Shown in pieces: positions 21,306-27,969 of a stretch of 39,188 bases of DNA. A program made the translations under genes and the position numbers. How positions within the stretch are numbered: the stretch's first letter is position 1; each line of letters begins with the position of its first letter. The DNA is from Actinomycetota bacterium (GTDB lineage: Bacteria > Actinomycetota > Thermoleophilia > Gaiellales > Gaiellaceae). The notes beneath the pieces are model-generated. The model had not been told where the DNA came from, made no database searches, and saw nothing but the letters and a program-made list of their open reading frames with translations. The stretch spans positions 11,053-50,240 of the forward strand of contig PLBK01000027.1 of the NCBI GenBank assembly GCA_003134505.1, written 5' to 3'.

Positions 21306-22513
21306 CAGTCGACTCCGAGGAGCGCCGCGGCGCGGACGGCCGAGGCGAGCCCGTCCTCGTGGAACCCGTTGCCGAGGTGCGCTCCGGCGTAGAGCGTGTG
21401 GCGGGCGCCGTTCAGCTCGCCGATCTCGCGCTGGCCGCGCAACGTGTCGAGCGTGTAGAGCGGATGGTCGTACACGGTTCGCATGATCACGCGCTCCGGG
21501 TCGATCTCGTCGCCGCGGTTCAGGGTCACGCAGTAGTGCTGGTCGGCGTCGAGGCGCTGCAGCCGGTTCAGGTAATAGGTGACGGTCGGCTTCACGGAGC
21601 CGTTCACCTGGTAGTTCCACGAGGCGCGCGCGGCGCGGGCGTGGGGGAGGAAGCGCTCGTCCGTGTGCAGGACGGTCTCGTTGGCGGTGTAGCGGAAGGC
21701 GGTGAGCGCGCTTCGCTCCTCGTCGGAGGGATCGGTGAGCAGGGCGAGCGCCTGGTCGGCGTGCGTGGCGATCACGGCCTTGTCGAAGCGGCGGGTCTCG
21801 CCGTCGTTCGTCGTGAGCTCGACGCCGTGCGGTGTGCGGGTGACGGCGCGGGCTCCGAGACCGATGTGGGCCGGACCGCGGAGCCGGTCGAGCAGCGCCT
21901 CGACGTAGCGGCGGCTGCCCCCCGAGACGGTGCGCCAGGGAGATCGCCCGAACCCGAGCATCCCGTGATGGTCGAAGAAGCGGATCGCATACGCGGCCGG
22001 GAAGTCGAGCGCCCGCTCCGGCGCCGTCGACCACAGCGACGAGGTGAGCGGCACGAGGAAGTGCGTGCGGAACCGCTCCGAATAGCCGTGTCTCTCCACG
22101 TACTGTCCGAGGGTCAGACCCTCGGACATGTCCAGCGTGGACACGGCGGTTCGGAGCCAGCGGGTCACTTCGAGCAGGAACCGGTGGAAGCGCGGGCTGG
22201 CGACGTTCCGCGCCTGGGCGAACGGGCGGCGGCCGGACCACTCGAGGCCGCAGTCACCGCAGGCGACCGAGAACGACATCTCCGACTCCTGGACGCCCAC
22301 GCCGAGCTCCCGGAACAGCCGGCCGAGGTACGGGTAGTTCGGCGTGTTGTGGACGATGAAGCCCGTGTCGAGCCCGAGGCCGGCGTGCTCGACGGTGTTG
22401 ACGTGGCCGCCGGGGCGCGTGTCCTTCTCGAACAGCTCGACCTCGTGCGCGCGCGAGAGCACGTACGCAGCGCCCAGCCCGGCCACGCCAGATCCGATCA
22501 CGGCGATCTTCAT
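21302..22513 (-). CDS. COG2907 FAD-dependent amine oxidase-like protein
   Basis: Flavoprotein of the amine oxidase/phytoene desaturase fold (403 aa from the ATG at 22513; a second ATG lies at 22519). KIAVIGSGVAGLGAAYVLSRAHEVELFEKD binds FAD. GGHVNTVEHAGLGLDTGFIVHNTPNYPYL is the hallmark of COG2907. The C-terminus has the ETVLHTDERFLP and LYAGAHLGNGFHEDGLASA blocks. In furan fatty acid clusters of alphaproteobacteria a flavoprotein of this neighbourhood desaturates methylated acyl chains (recalled, not tested here). It heads the five-gene run. A perfect 25-bp palindrome lies within its coding sequence at 22104-22128. Confidence 0.92.
   Translation of the reverse strand: MKIAVIGSGVAGLGAAYVLSRAHEVELFEKDTRPGGHVNTVEHAGLGLDTGFIVHNTPNYPYLGRLFRELGVGVQESEMSFSVACGDCGLEWSGRRPFAQARNVASPRFHRFLLEVTRWLRTAVSTLDMSEGLTLGQYVERHGYSERFRTHFLVPLTSSLWSTAPERALDFPAAYAIRFFDHHGMLGFGRSPWRTVSGGSRRYVEALLDRLRGPAHIGLGARAVTRTPHGVELTTNDGETRRFDKAVIATHADQALALLTDPSDEERSALTAFRYTANETVLHTDERFLPHARAARASWNYQVNGSVKPTVTYYLNRLQRLDADQHYCVTLNRGDEIDPERVIMRTVYDHPLYTLDTLRGQREIGELNGARHTLYAGAHLGNGFHEDGLASAVRAAALLGVDW
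22104..22128. repeat. Perfect 25-bp palindrome inside the flavoprotein gene
   Basis: TGTCCGAGGGTC and GACCCTCGGACA are exact reverse complements around a central A. The core GGGTCAGACCC is the same as in the two repeats at 23672-23700 and 23799-23825, so this could be a repeat core absorbed into coding sequence, where it reads as DMSEGLTLG. Confidence 0.6.
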
Positions 22514-22566
22514 CGACATCCGAACCGGTATTCGATCAGGGCCGAAGATCGGTTGTCGAGTGCTTC

Positions 22567-22640
22567 GAACCCGTTTCAAGGCGATGCTTCGCCGTCCAGC
22601 GCACCCCGACGGTCATCAAGCTTCGTCTGGAGACGGGTTC
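22567..22640. promoter_or_regulatory. Inverted operator-like sites in the desaturase/flavoprotein divergence
   Basis: GAACCCGTTTC (22567-22577) and GAGACGGGTTC (22630-22640) are inverted copies matching at 10 of 11 positions, 52 nt apart. They lie between the starts of the five-gene lipid operon and the desaturase, where a looping or dimeric regulator could control both. The right copy ends 22 nt before the TAGACT box of the desaturase. Confidence 0.45.
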
Positions 22641-22662
22641 ATACAGGATCATGCCGCTTCCG

Positions 22663-22668
22663 TAGACT
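22663..22668 (+). promoter_or_regulatory. -10 box, leaderless desaturase gene
   Basis: TAGACT ends 8 nt before the ATG at 22677, without a Shine-Dalgarno. Confidence 0.5.
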
Positions 22669-22676
22669 GGTCCGAA

Positions 22677-23648
22677 ATGGAGATCGCTGAGCAGAGCACG
22701 CCCGCCGTCGGCACCGTCCGCGCCCGGACGAGCCGGATCAGCCAGGTGGTGACTCTGATCGCGGTGATCGTGCCGCCGCTCGGGATCGTCTCGGCGATGG
22801 GCCTGCTCTGGGGCGTCGCGTTCCACTGGGTCGACGTGGTCGTCCTCCTCGCCTCGTACACCGTGTGCGCGTTCGGCACGACGATCGGCTTCCACCGATA
22901 CTTCTCGCACAAGAGCTTCCAGTCTGGCCCAGGCGTCAAGGCCGTCCTGGCGATCCTCGGCTGCATGACCGTTCAGGGCCCGCTTACGCAGTGGGTGACC
23001 GACCACCGCAAGCACCACGCCTTCTCGGACAAGGAGGGTGACCCGCACTCGCCGCACGCCGGCCACGACGGCGAAGGCCCGTGGGACGCGTTCAGGGGTT
23101 TCGTGCACGCGCACGTCGGCTGGATGTTCTCCAACATGGGCATGGAGCAGGGGCGCGAGTACGGCAAGGACCTGTACGAGGACCGGCTGATCAGGTGGAT
23201 CGACCGGCTCTACCTCGTCTGGGTCGGGCTGACGCTCGGGATTCCGTTCGCCATCGGCTACGGGCTCGGCGGCACCCGTCTCGGCCTCGAGGCGCTCGTC
23301 TGGGGCGGGTTGATCCGGATCTTCCTCTACCAGCACGCCACCTTCGCGGTGAACTCGATCTGCCACATGTTCGGCCGGCAGGACTATCGCGCGCGTGACG
23401 AGTCGCGGAACAACTGGCTCGTCGCCTTCATGGTCTTCGGCGAGGGCTGGCACAACAACCACCACGCGTTCCCGTCCTCGGCTCGTCACGGCCTCGCCTG
23501 GTGGCAGTACGACCTGTCCTGGTGGATCATCCGCGGGCTCGAGAAGGTCGGCCTCGCGTGGGACGTGAAGCTCCCGACGGCGGAGCAGATGCAGCGCCGC
23601 CGCGTCGCGCCGGTCGAGCGGCCCGCGTCCGAGCCCGCCAGCGCTTAG
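22677..23648 (+). CDS. Acyl-CoA/acyl-lipid desaturase (delta-9 type)
   Basis: Membrane di-iron fatty acyl desaturase (323 aa), expected to introduce a cis double bond, probably at carbon 9, using O2. The three His boxes are complete: HRYFSH (73-78), HRKHH (110-114) and HNNHH (259-263), the last in GEGWHNNHHAFPSSARHG. Hydrophobic pairs flank them (VTLIAVIVPPLGIVSAMGLLWG; VVVLLASYTVCAFGTTIG; around 183-197). The start at 22677 follows a TAGACT box by 8 nt, so the mRNA is likely leaderless. It diverges from the operon with the CFA-like methyltransferase, so it probably supplies the double bond those enzymes modify. Confidence 0.96.
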   Translation: MEIAEQSTPAVGTVRARTSRISQVVTLIAVIVPPLGIVSAMGLLWGVAFHWVDVVVLLASYTVCAFGTTIGFHRYFSHKSFQSGPGVKAVLAILGCMTVQGPLTQWVTDHRKHHAFSDKEGDPHSPHAGHDGEGPWDAFRGFVHAHVGWMFSNMGMEQGREYGKDLYEDRLIRWIDRLYLVWVGLTLGIPFAIGYGLGGTRLGLEALVWGGLIRIFLYQHATFAVNSICHMFGRQDYRARDESRNNWLVAFMVFGEGWHNNHHAFPSSARHGLAWWQYDLSWWIIRGLEKVGLAWDVKLPTAEQMQRRRVAPVERPASEPASA

Positions 23649-23671
23649 CCCTTGTCCGCCCGGGCCGCGTC

Positions 23672-23825
23672 CCGGGGTCAGACCCCCGGCCATGGCCAGG
23701 AATGACCATGTTGGTCCGAAATGCCTGCTCAGCGGGCACAAGGGGTCGTCCGCCGTTTCCCGCTTCCACGGCCTGGATCGTCTCTGCCGGACAGTGCTCG
23801 GGGTCAGACCCCTGGCCGTGGCCGG
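23672..23825. repeat. Pair of GGGGTCAGACCCC direct repeats with spacer
   Basis: Two direct copies of about 27 nt occur: CGGGGTCAGACCCCCGGCC with CATGGCCAGG behind it (23673-23700), and CGGGGTCAGACCCCTGGCC with GTGGCCGG behind it (23799-23824). Each contains the 13-bp palindrome GGGGTCAGACCCC followed by a GGCC(A/G)TGGCC half. The ~100 nt between them contain no convincing gene. This looks like a REP/BIME-type or miniature mobile element between convergent gene ends; the same core recurs at 22104-22128. Confidence 0.55.
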
Positions 23826-24470
23826 TCAGGACGACTGGAAGCGCTCGAGCTCCTGCCCGACGAGCTCTGCCCAGCGCCGTGCGCGGGGGAGAGGGAGGGC
23901 GGTGCCGCTCGGCGAGCGGACGGCCACGCCGTGCACGGCGCCCGGGATCGTCGTGTACGAGCCCTCGGCTCCCGCAGCGAGCGCGCGTTCGAAGCCGCGG
24001 CGCGAGCTCGCCGGACTGACCCCCGGGATGCCCGGCAGCCACCGGTCGAGCCCACCGTGGATGACGACGAGCCGCTTGCTGCGAAGCGGCGAGACGTCCA
24101 GCCGGTCGGGGATCCAGGGACCGAGCCCGAGTACCTCCGCGACACGACGATCGTCGGCAGCGGCGATGGAAACCGCGCCGCCCATCGAGAATCCGAGCAT
24201 CAAGGTTCGCTCCCCGCCGAGCCGCTCCATCGCGGCCCGCGCGTCGTCGATGCACAGGTCGAGCCGCTTCCAGGACTTGATCCGGTAGCGCACCTCACCG
24301 AAGCGAAGCCCGGGCAGGCCGGGCGCGAGCCGCCGGACGAGCCATTCGAGCGTCGCGCTCCACGTGCCGGCCACCTCGTGCCCCTGACCGCCGTTCACGC
24401 ACACGACCGCGCGCGGGCCCGTGCCCGTGACGCGGATGGCCGCGCCGGTCGAGAGCTGCTCGATCTCCAT
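23826..24470 (-). CDS. Alpha/beta hydrolase
   Basis: A 214-residue cytosolic alpha/beta hydrolase, substrate unknown. RTLMLGFSMGGAVSIAAAD holds the nucleophile elbow G-F-S-M-G (Ser near residue 95). VVIHGGLDRWLP gives the acid (Asp), and TIPGAVHGVAVR the His. The opening VVCVNGGQGHEVAGTW is the oxyanion strand, with N-G-G in place of H-G-G. The size and lack of a lid insertion resemble dienelactone-hydrolase or BAAT-like esterases. ATG at 24470 lies 6 nt after TAGATT (24482-24477), so it is probably leaderless. It diverges from the AhpD-like gene, sharing an overlapping -10 site. Confidence 0.88.
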   Translation of the reverse strand: MEIEQLSTGAAIRVTGTGPRAVVCVNGGQGHEVAGTWSATLEWLVRRLAPGLPGLRFGEVRYRIKSWKRLDLCIDDARAAMERLGGERTLMLGFSMGGAVSIAAADDRRVAEVLGLGPWIPDRLDVSPLRSKRLVVIHGGLDRWLPGIPGVSPASSRRGFERALAAGAEGSYTTIPGAVHGVAVRSPSGTALPLPRARRWAELVGQELERFQSS

Positions 24471-24476
24471 CGTCCT

Positions 24477-24486
24477 AATCTAGACT
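24477..24486. promoter_or_regulatory. Bidirectional promoter, -10 boxes sharing TA
   Basis: AATCTAGACT reads TAGACT on plus (24481-24486; GTG at 24493) and TAGATT on minus (24482-24477; ATG at 24470). The boxes share the central TA and each ends 6 nt before its start codon. Confidence 0.55.
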
Positions 24487-24492
24487 CGCCAG

Positions 24493-25068
24493 GTGGCGAT
24501 CGAGACCGAGCGGCTCTGCTGGCTCCACCTTCCGCCCGAGGACGAGGCTCCGGACGAGATCAAGGAGCTGTGGGCGAAGCCGCTCGAGAAGCTCGGCTTC
24601 GTGCCGAACGTGCTGCGGGTCTACGCGATCCGGCCGCGCCACCTGCGGCTCTGGAACGAGTTCTACGACGACCTGATGCGCGGCGAGTCGGGCCTGACGA
24701 AGGCCCAGCGCGAGATGATCGCCGTCGTCGTCTCAGCGACCAACCGCTGCCATTACTGCATCGTCTCGCACTCGGCGGCGCTGCGGAAGCTGACGGGCGA
24801 CCCGATCCTGGTCGAGCAGCTGCAGACGAACCACGCCTACGCGAAGGTCGAGCCGCAGGAGCGCGCCATGCTCGACTTCGCCGTCAAGCTGACCGAGCAG
24901 TCGTCCCGGTGCACGGAGCAGGACGTCGAGGCGCTGCGCGACGCCGGCTGGACGGACGAGGACGTCATGGACATCGCCGAGGTCGCAGCGATGTTCAACT
25001 TCACGAACCGGCTCGCGAGCGGCCTCGGCTGGCTTCCGAACGACGAGTACGTCGGGCTCGGCCGGTAA
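24493..25068 (+). CDS. AhpD-like peroxidase-related protein (CMD family)
   Basis: Carboxymuconolactone-decarboxylase-family protein (191 aa) of the uncharacterised peroxidase-related type. The AhpD active-site motif is present: LTKAQREMIAVVVSATNRCHYCIVSHSAAL has E-x(n)-C-H-Y-C-x3-H, with the CxxC pair and His about residues 93-100. AhpD-like proteins reduce peroxiredoxins through this CxxC. The N-terminal IKELWAKPLEKLGFVPNVLRVYAIRPRHL and the C-terminal EVAAMFNFTNRLASGLGWLP are typical. GTG start at 24493, leaderless. The 10-nt convergent spacing to the LLM oxidoreductase downstream leaves no room for a long terminator. Confidence 0.93.
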   Translation: MAIETERLCWLHLPPEDEAPDEIKELWAKPLEKLGFVPNVLRVYAIRPRHLRLWNEFYDDLMRGESGLTKAQREMIAVVVSATNRCHYCIVSHSAALRKLTGDPILVEQLQTNHAYAKVEPQERAMLDFAVKLTEQSSRCTEQDVEALRDAGWTDEDVMDIAEVAAMFNFTNRLASGLGWLPNDEYVGLGR

Positions 25069-25078
25069 AGGCCGGGCG

Positions 25079-25849
25079 CTAGCCGGAGCCGTTCCGGCCG
25101 TCGCGCCAGGCGACGAGCTTCCGCAGCGGCTCGAGGTCGAAGTCGGGCCCGCCTGCCCCGACGACCAGATGCGTGACGCCCGCGTCGGCATACTCGTCGA
25201 GCTGGTCGAGATGGTCGTGTACGAACGTGGAGCGCTCGATCTCCTTCGGGTCGCGCCCGACCTTCGCGCACCAGTCGTCGAGGACGGTGCACTTGTGGCG
25301 CATGGTCTCGAGATCGCCGATGCCGTGCCAGACGTCGGCGTGCTCGGCCGTGATCCGGAGCGTCACCTTCTCGCCGCCGCCGCCGATCAGGATCGGGATG
25401 CGGCGTGTGGGCGGCGGATTGAGCCGCGACCAGCGCTCCTTGATCACCGGCAGCGCGGCGTCGAGCGCCCGGAGCCGGCTGCCCGCCGTCCCGAACTCGT
25501 AGCCGTACTCGTCGAAGTCGCGCTCGAACCAGCCCGAGCCGATCCCGAGGAAATGGCGCCCGCCCGAGATGTGGTCGATCGTCCGCGTCATGTCGGCGAG
25601 CAGGTTCGGGTTGCGGTATGCGTTGCAGATCACGAGCGCGCCGAACTCGACGCGTTCGGTCACCTCGGCCATCGCCGCCAGCAGCGTCAGGCACTCGAAG
25701 TGCTTGCCGTCCCGCTCCCCGAAGAGCGGGAAGAAGTGGTCCCAGGCGAAGATCGTGTCGGCGCCCATCTCCTCCGCCCGCAGCCAGGCATCGCGCATGG
25801 GACCGAAGTCACCGTGCTGCGGGCGAACCGATACGCCGGCGCGGATCAC
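25079..25849 (-). CDS. LLM class F420-dependent oxidoreductase
   Basis: Luciferase-like monooxygenase-family enzyme (256 aa), a TIM barrel that in actinobacteria usually uses coenzyme F420 for hydride transfer. Blocks: [13 protein letters not shown] (about 29-41), [49 protein letters not shown] (65-113) and [26 protein letters not shown]. The SGGR-x-x-x-GIGSGW segment is the cofactor phosphate site. F420 rather than FMN is an inference from the subfamily. GTG start at 25849, 8 nt after TAGCGT (25863-25858). Confidence 0.92.
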   Translation of the reverse strand: MIRAGVSVRPQHGDFGPMRDAWLRAEEMGADTIFAWDHFFPLFGERDGKHFECLTLLAAMAEVTERVEFGALVICNAYRNPNLLADMTRTIDHISGGRHFLGIGSGWFERDFDEYGYEFGTAGSRLRALDAALPVIKERWSRLNPPPTRRIPILIGGGGEKVTLRITAEHADVWHGIGDLETMRHKCTVLDDWCAKVGRDPKEIERSTFVHDHLDQLDEYADAGVTHLVVGAGGPDFDLEPLRKLVAWRDGRNGSG

Positions 25850-25857
25850 GGGCGCGA

Positions 25858-25863
25858 ACGCTA
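25858..25863 (-). promoter_or_regulatory. -10 box, leaderless LLM gene
   Basis: TAGCGT on the minus strand, 8 nt before the GTG at 25849; it overlaps the 5' neighbour only at its stop codon region. Confidence 0.4.
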
Positions 25864-25864
25864 C

Positions 25865-26242
25865 CTACAGGGACTCGAAGTAGGTGTCCTCGTGGCGGTA
25901 CGGCGGCGAGCAGCAGCAGAGAAAGCGGAGGAAGGAGCCGGACGACGCGGTGATCTGGTGCCGGGCGCCGGCCGGGATCAGGATCGCGTCGCCCGGACCG
26001 ACGGGTGCGCGCTCGCCGTCGATCTCCATCTCGCCTTCGCCTGAGAGCACGTAGTACAGCTCCTCGCTCTCGGCGTGGTAGTGACGTTCGGTCTGCTGCG
26101 CCGGCTCGAGCGTCGCCTCGGCGAGGCTCTGCGACCGAACCGGTGCCGTCATCGGCCCGAGCAGCTCGCGGATCGTGCTTCCGTCCTTCGTCGTGAACGC
26201 CTCGGCGCGGTCGCGGGCTCGGATCTCCACGGCCGGGATCAT
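25865..26242 (-). CDS. Cupin domain protein
   Basis: A 125-residue single-cupin protein, probably metal-binding. Motif 1 is TERHYHAESEELYYVLSGEGEMEIDGE (H-x-H-x4-E with the metal His pair and Glu) and motif 2 is VGPGDAILIPAGARHQIT (G-D-x4-P-x-x-x-x-H). Such proteins include small isomerases, dioxygenases and regulators. SGSFLRFLCCCSPPYRHEDTYFESL at the C-terminus carries three consecutive Cys, which is unusual. The start at the ATG 26242 (MIPAVEIRARD) is chosen because the 23 upstream in-frame codons are not cupin-like. It is 15 nt upstream of the LLM gene. Confidence 0.9.
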   Translation of the reverse strand: MIPAVEIRARDRAEAFTTKDGSTIRELLGPMTAPVRSQSLAEATLEPAQQTERHYHAESEELYYVLSGEGEMEIDGERAPVGPGDAILIPAGARHQITASSGSFLRFLCCCSPPYRHEDTYFESL

Positions 26243-26469
26243 AGAACCGGGCTCGGACCCGAGCTTGTGACAGCCGCCAAAGCTGAGCTGGGCCTCGTCA
26301 AACCAGAACAAACACGCCTATTTGCAGGCACGTTTGCGCGCACCGTGACGGTGACCTCAGGTCCGACTGCTACCGTGCCGACAAGCAAGTACCACAACTA
26401 GCGGCGGCCGCCTTGGTCTGGTGGACCGGGTTCAAGGGTCGTCGCGCAGGCGTTTTCGAAGGAGGCAGT

Positions 26470-27078
26470 GTGCACGTGAGGAAATCACGGGTGCTGCTGC
26501 TTGTCGCCGTAGCGGGGCTGGCAGCAGCACTTTCACTGGGCGCGATCCTCGTTCCCCAGCAGGCCGAGGCAACCAGGTCGATCGGGTCGGTCGCCGATCG
26601 AGCGCAGCTCGCGAGGCGGACGGTGCACGTGGCGCAGCTCCGCCAGACCCTCGCCGGCATCCGCGAGGCGCGCGACCAAGCCTGGAAATGGGAAGCCGTC
26701 ATGTCGGCGCCCCGGCTGCGGTACGCCGCGTCGGCCGAGCAGTCCCCGAGTCTCGGCTACCGTCGCAGCGTCCTCGCGCTCTGGAGCCGACGTGCGATCC
26801 AGGCGCGTCGCGAGGCGCAGCACCCGCCGCGGCTCGAGGACTGGCTGTGCATCCACCATTACGAGGGCGCCTGGAACGATCCCAACGCACCGTACTACGG
26901 TGGACTGCAAATGGACCTGGGCTTCCAGCAGGCGTACGGCGCTGCGCTGCTGCACCACAAGGGCACCGCCGACCACTGGACGCCGCTCGAGCAGATCTGG
27001 GTCGCCGAGCGCGCCTACCGCTCGGGCCGGGGCTTCTATCCGTGGCCCAACACGGCCCGGTGGTGCGGCTTGATCTAG
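26470..27078 (+). CDS. Exported transglycosylase/Rpf-like cell-wall protein
   Basis: A secreted protein of about 202 aa. After a short basic start comes a signal sequence (VLLLVAVAGLAAALSLGAILV, cleavage probably near QAEA). A helical linker (QLARRTVHVAQLRQTLAGIREARDQAW) follows, then a C-terminal lysozyme-like domain: DWLCIHHYEGAWNDPNAPYYGGLQMDLGFQQAYG, with the catalytic Glu in HHYEG. The ending ARWCGL closes the disulfide with the Cys of WLCIH. This domain is shared with resuscitation-promoting factors that cleave peptidoglycan. GAAGGAGG at 26458-26465 supports a GTG start at 26470 or 26476. Confidence 0.85.
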   Translation: MHVRKSRVLLLVAVAGLAAALSLGAILVPQQAEATRSIGSVADRAQLARRTVHVAQLRQTLAGIREARDQAWKWEAVMSAPRLRYAASAEQSPSLGYRRSVLALWSRRAIQARREAQHPPRLEDWLCIHHYEGAWNDPNAPYYGGLQMDLGFQQAYGAALLHHKGTADHWTPLEQIWVAERAYRSGRGFYPWPNTARWCGLI

Positions 27079-27105
27079 CTGCGGGATTGATCTATCTGCG
27101 CGAGC

Positions 27106-27558
27106 CTAGTGGCCGACGACCTGGACGATCCAGCGCCGGTCGCGCTCGCGGTCGAGCTCGATGAACAGCACCCGCTGCCACTGGCCGAGCTGCAACTCGC
27201 CGTTTCGCAGCGGCACCGACTCGCCGGCACCACCGAGCAGCATCGCCATGCAGTGCGAGTGTCCGTTGCCCTTGTCCATGTCCTCGGGGCAGATGTTCTC
27301 GGTGCGGCGGTCCCAGTCGTCGTGGGCGTAGTAGCTGTCGGGAGGGCAGAGCCGGCGGAGCAGCTCGCTGAAGTCCTCGAGGAAGCCCTGCTCGAACTCG
27401 TTGACGCGCACACAGCAGGTCGTGTGCGGCGAGTAGATGCAGGCGATGCCGTCCTGGACCGCGCTCTCCCTGACCGCTTCGGTCACCTCGTCCGTGATGT
27501 CGCGGACGGCGAGCCAGCCGGCCGTCCGAAGATGCGTCTCGCGCTGAAAGACCTTCAC
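27106..27558 (-). CDS. YjbQ/UPF0047 secondary thiamine-phosphate synthase-like protein
   Basis: A 150-residue protein of the UPF0047 family. Diagnostic parts are CIYSPHTTCCVRVNEFEQGFLEDF (residues 39-62, with the HTT-x-C-V-x-x-NE site) and GNGHSHCMAMLLGGAGESVPLRNGELQLGQWQRVLFIELD. E. coli YjbQ has weak thiamine-phosphate synthase activity in complementation; the true role is unresolved. The His and Cys residues of the two blocks form a likely metal-binding pocket in the trimeric fold. GGAGGAGGAA precedes the ATG at 27558 and is a strong ribosome site. It stands alone, pointing away from the tRNA locus. Confidence 0.93.
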   Translation of the reverse strand: MKVFQRETHLRTAGWLAVRDITDEVTEAVRESAVQDGIACIYSPHTTCCVRVNEFEQGFLEDFSELLRRLCPPDSYYAHDDWDRRTENICPEDMDKGNGHSHCMAMLLGGAGESVPLRNGELQLGQWQRVLFIELDRERDRRWIVQVVGH

Positions 27559-27625
27559 GTGGGTTCCTCCTCCTCGCTCTCGGCCGACATTGTGACGGGT
27601 CCGGGCGCTGGTGTCACGTGCGGGG

Positions 27626-27631
27626 TAGCCT
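27626..27631 (+). promoter_or_regulatory. -10 box of the tRNA 5'-half copy
   Basis: TAGCCTCTG is shared with the real tRNA promoter (TAGCCT at 27765-27770), about 12 nt ahead of the copied tRNA start. Confidence 0.4.
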
Positions 27632-27642
27632 CTGACCCGTTC

Positions 27643-27673
27643 GGGCCCGTAAGCTCAGCTGGTCAGAGCAGCG
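27643..27673 (+). pseudogene. Duplicated 5' half of the CAU tRNA
   Basis: These bases copy the first 30 nt of the tRNA at 27780 (GGGCCCGTA, one extra A, then GCTCAGCTGGTCAGAGCAGCG), covering the 5' acceptor strand and the whole D arm. The copy then diverges: no anticodon loop, no T arm. A promoter-like TAGCCT precedes both copies. It cannot be charged; it may be a dead duplicate or produce a short tRNA-half RNA. Confidence 0.7.
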
Positions 27674-27779
27674 CTCTGTTGGCCGCTCGCAAGCCTCCGG
27701 CCGCGTCGCGCTTGGACGCGCAGGCGTTTGTGAGCCGCGCCCGCCGTGTCGGTCGCGGCGGCGATAGCCTCTGGGAGTC

Positions 27780-27852
27780 GGGCCCGTAGCTCAGCTGGTC
27801 AGAGCAGCGGACTCATAATCCGCCGGTCCTAGGTTCGAGTCCTAGCGGGCCC
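27780..27852 (+). tRNA. tRNA with CAU anticodon (elongator Met or Ile2)
   Basis: A full cloverleaf: acceptor GGGCCCG/CGGGCCC, D arm GCTC/GAGC, anticodon stem GCGGA/TCCGC with loop CTCATAA (anticodon CAU at 27814-27816), and T arm CTAGG-TTCGAGT-CCTAG. The G1-C72 pair rules out initiator tRNA. Met-elongator and Ile2 (lysidine-modified) cannot be separated by eye; the GACTCATAATC context resembles Ile2. The base after the acceptor is T, an unusual discriminator, and no CCA is encoded. TAGCCT at 27765-27770 is the likely -10. Confidence 0.95.
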
Positions 27853-27859
27853 TTCTTCC

Positions 27860-27887
27860 CGCCCGAAAGTCTGGCGACTTTCGGGCG
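27860..27887 (+). terminator. Strong hairpin after the tRNA, probable terminator
   Basis: CGCCCGAAAGTC (27860-27871) and GACTTTCGGGCG (27876-27887) form a perfect 12-bp stem with a 4-nt loop, 7 nt after the tRNA. No T-run follows, as is common in GC-rich actinobacteria. Confidence 0.6.
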
Positions 27888-27969
27888 CAGGGGGCTCACA
27901 CGGCGTTAGGCGAGCCGCGCCCGCCAGGTCGGTCGCGGCGGCTGGCGAACCGCGATAAGGTCGCGCAGC

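Larger units (their letters stand above)
27731..27941. repeat. Direct repeat flanking the tRNA
   Basis: GAGCCGCGCCCGCC followed by (GT/AG)GTCGGTCGCGGCGG occurs at about 27732-27761 and again at about 27912-27941. The two ~30-bp copies differ at two positions and bracket the intact tRNA. With the copied tRNA half this indicates local duplication or recombination around the tRNA. Confidence 0.6.

Noticed and set aside
26290-26460. Possible c-di-AMP (ydaO) riboswitch upstream of the Rpf-like gene
   Set aside because: Such genes are often behind ydaO, but the conserved core segments of that riboswitch are not visible here.
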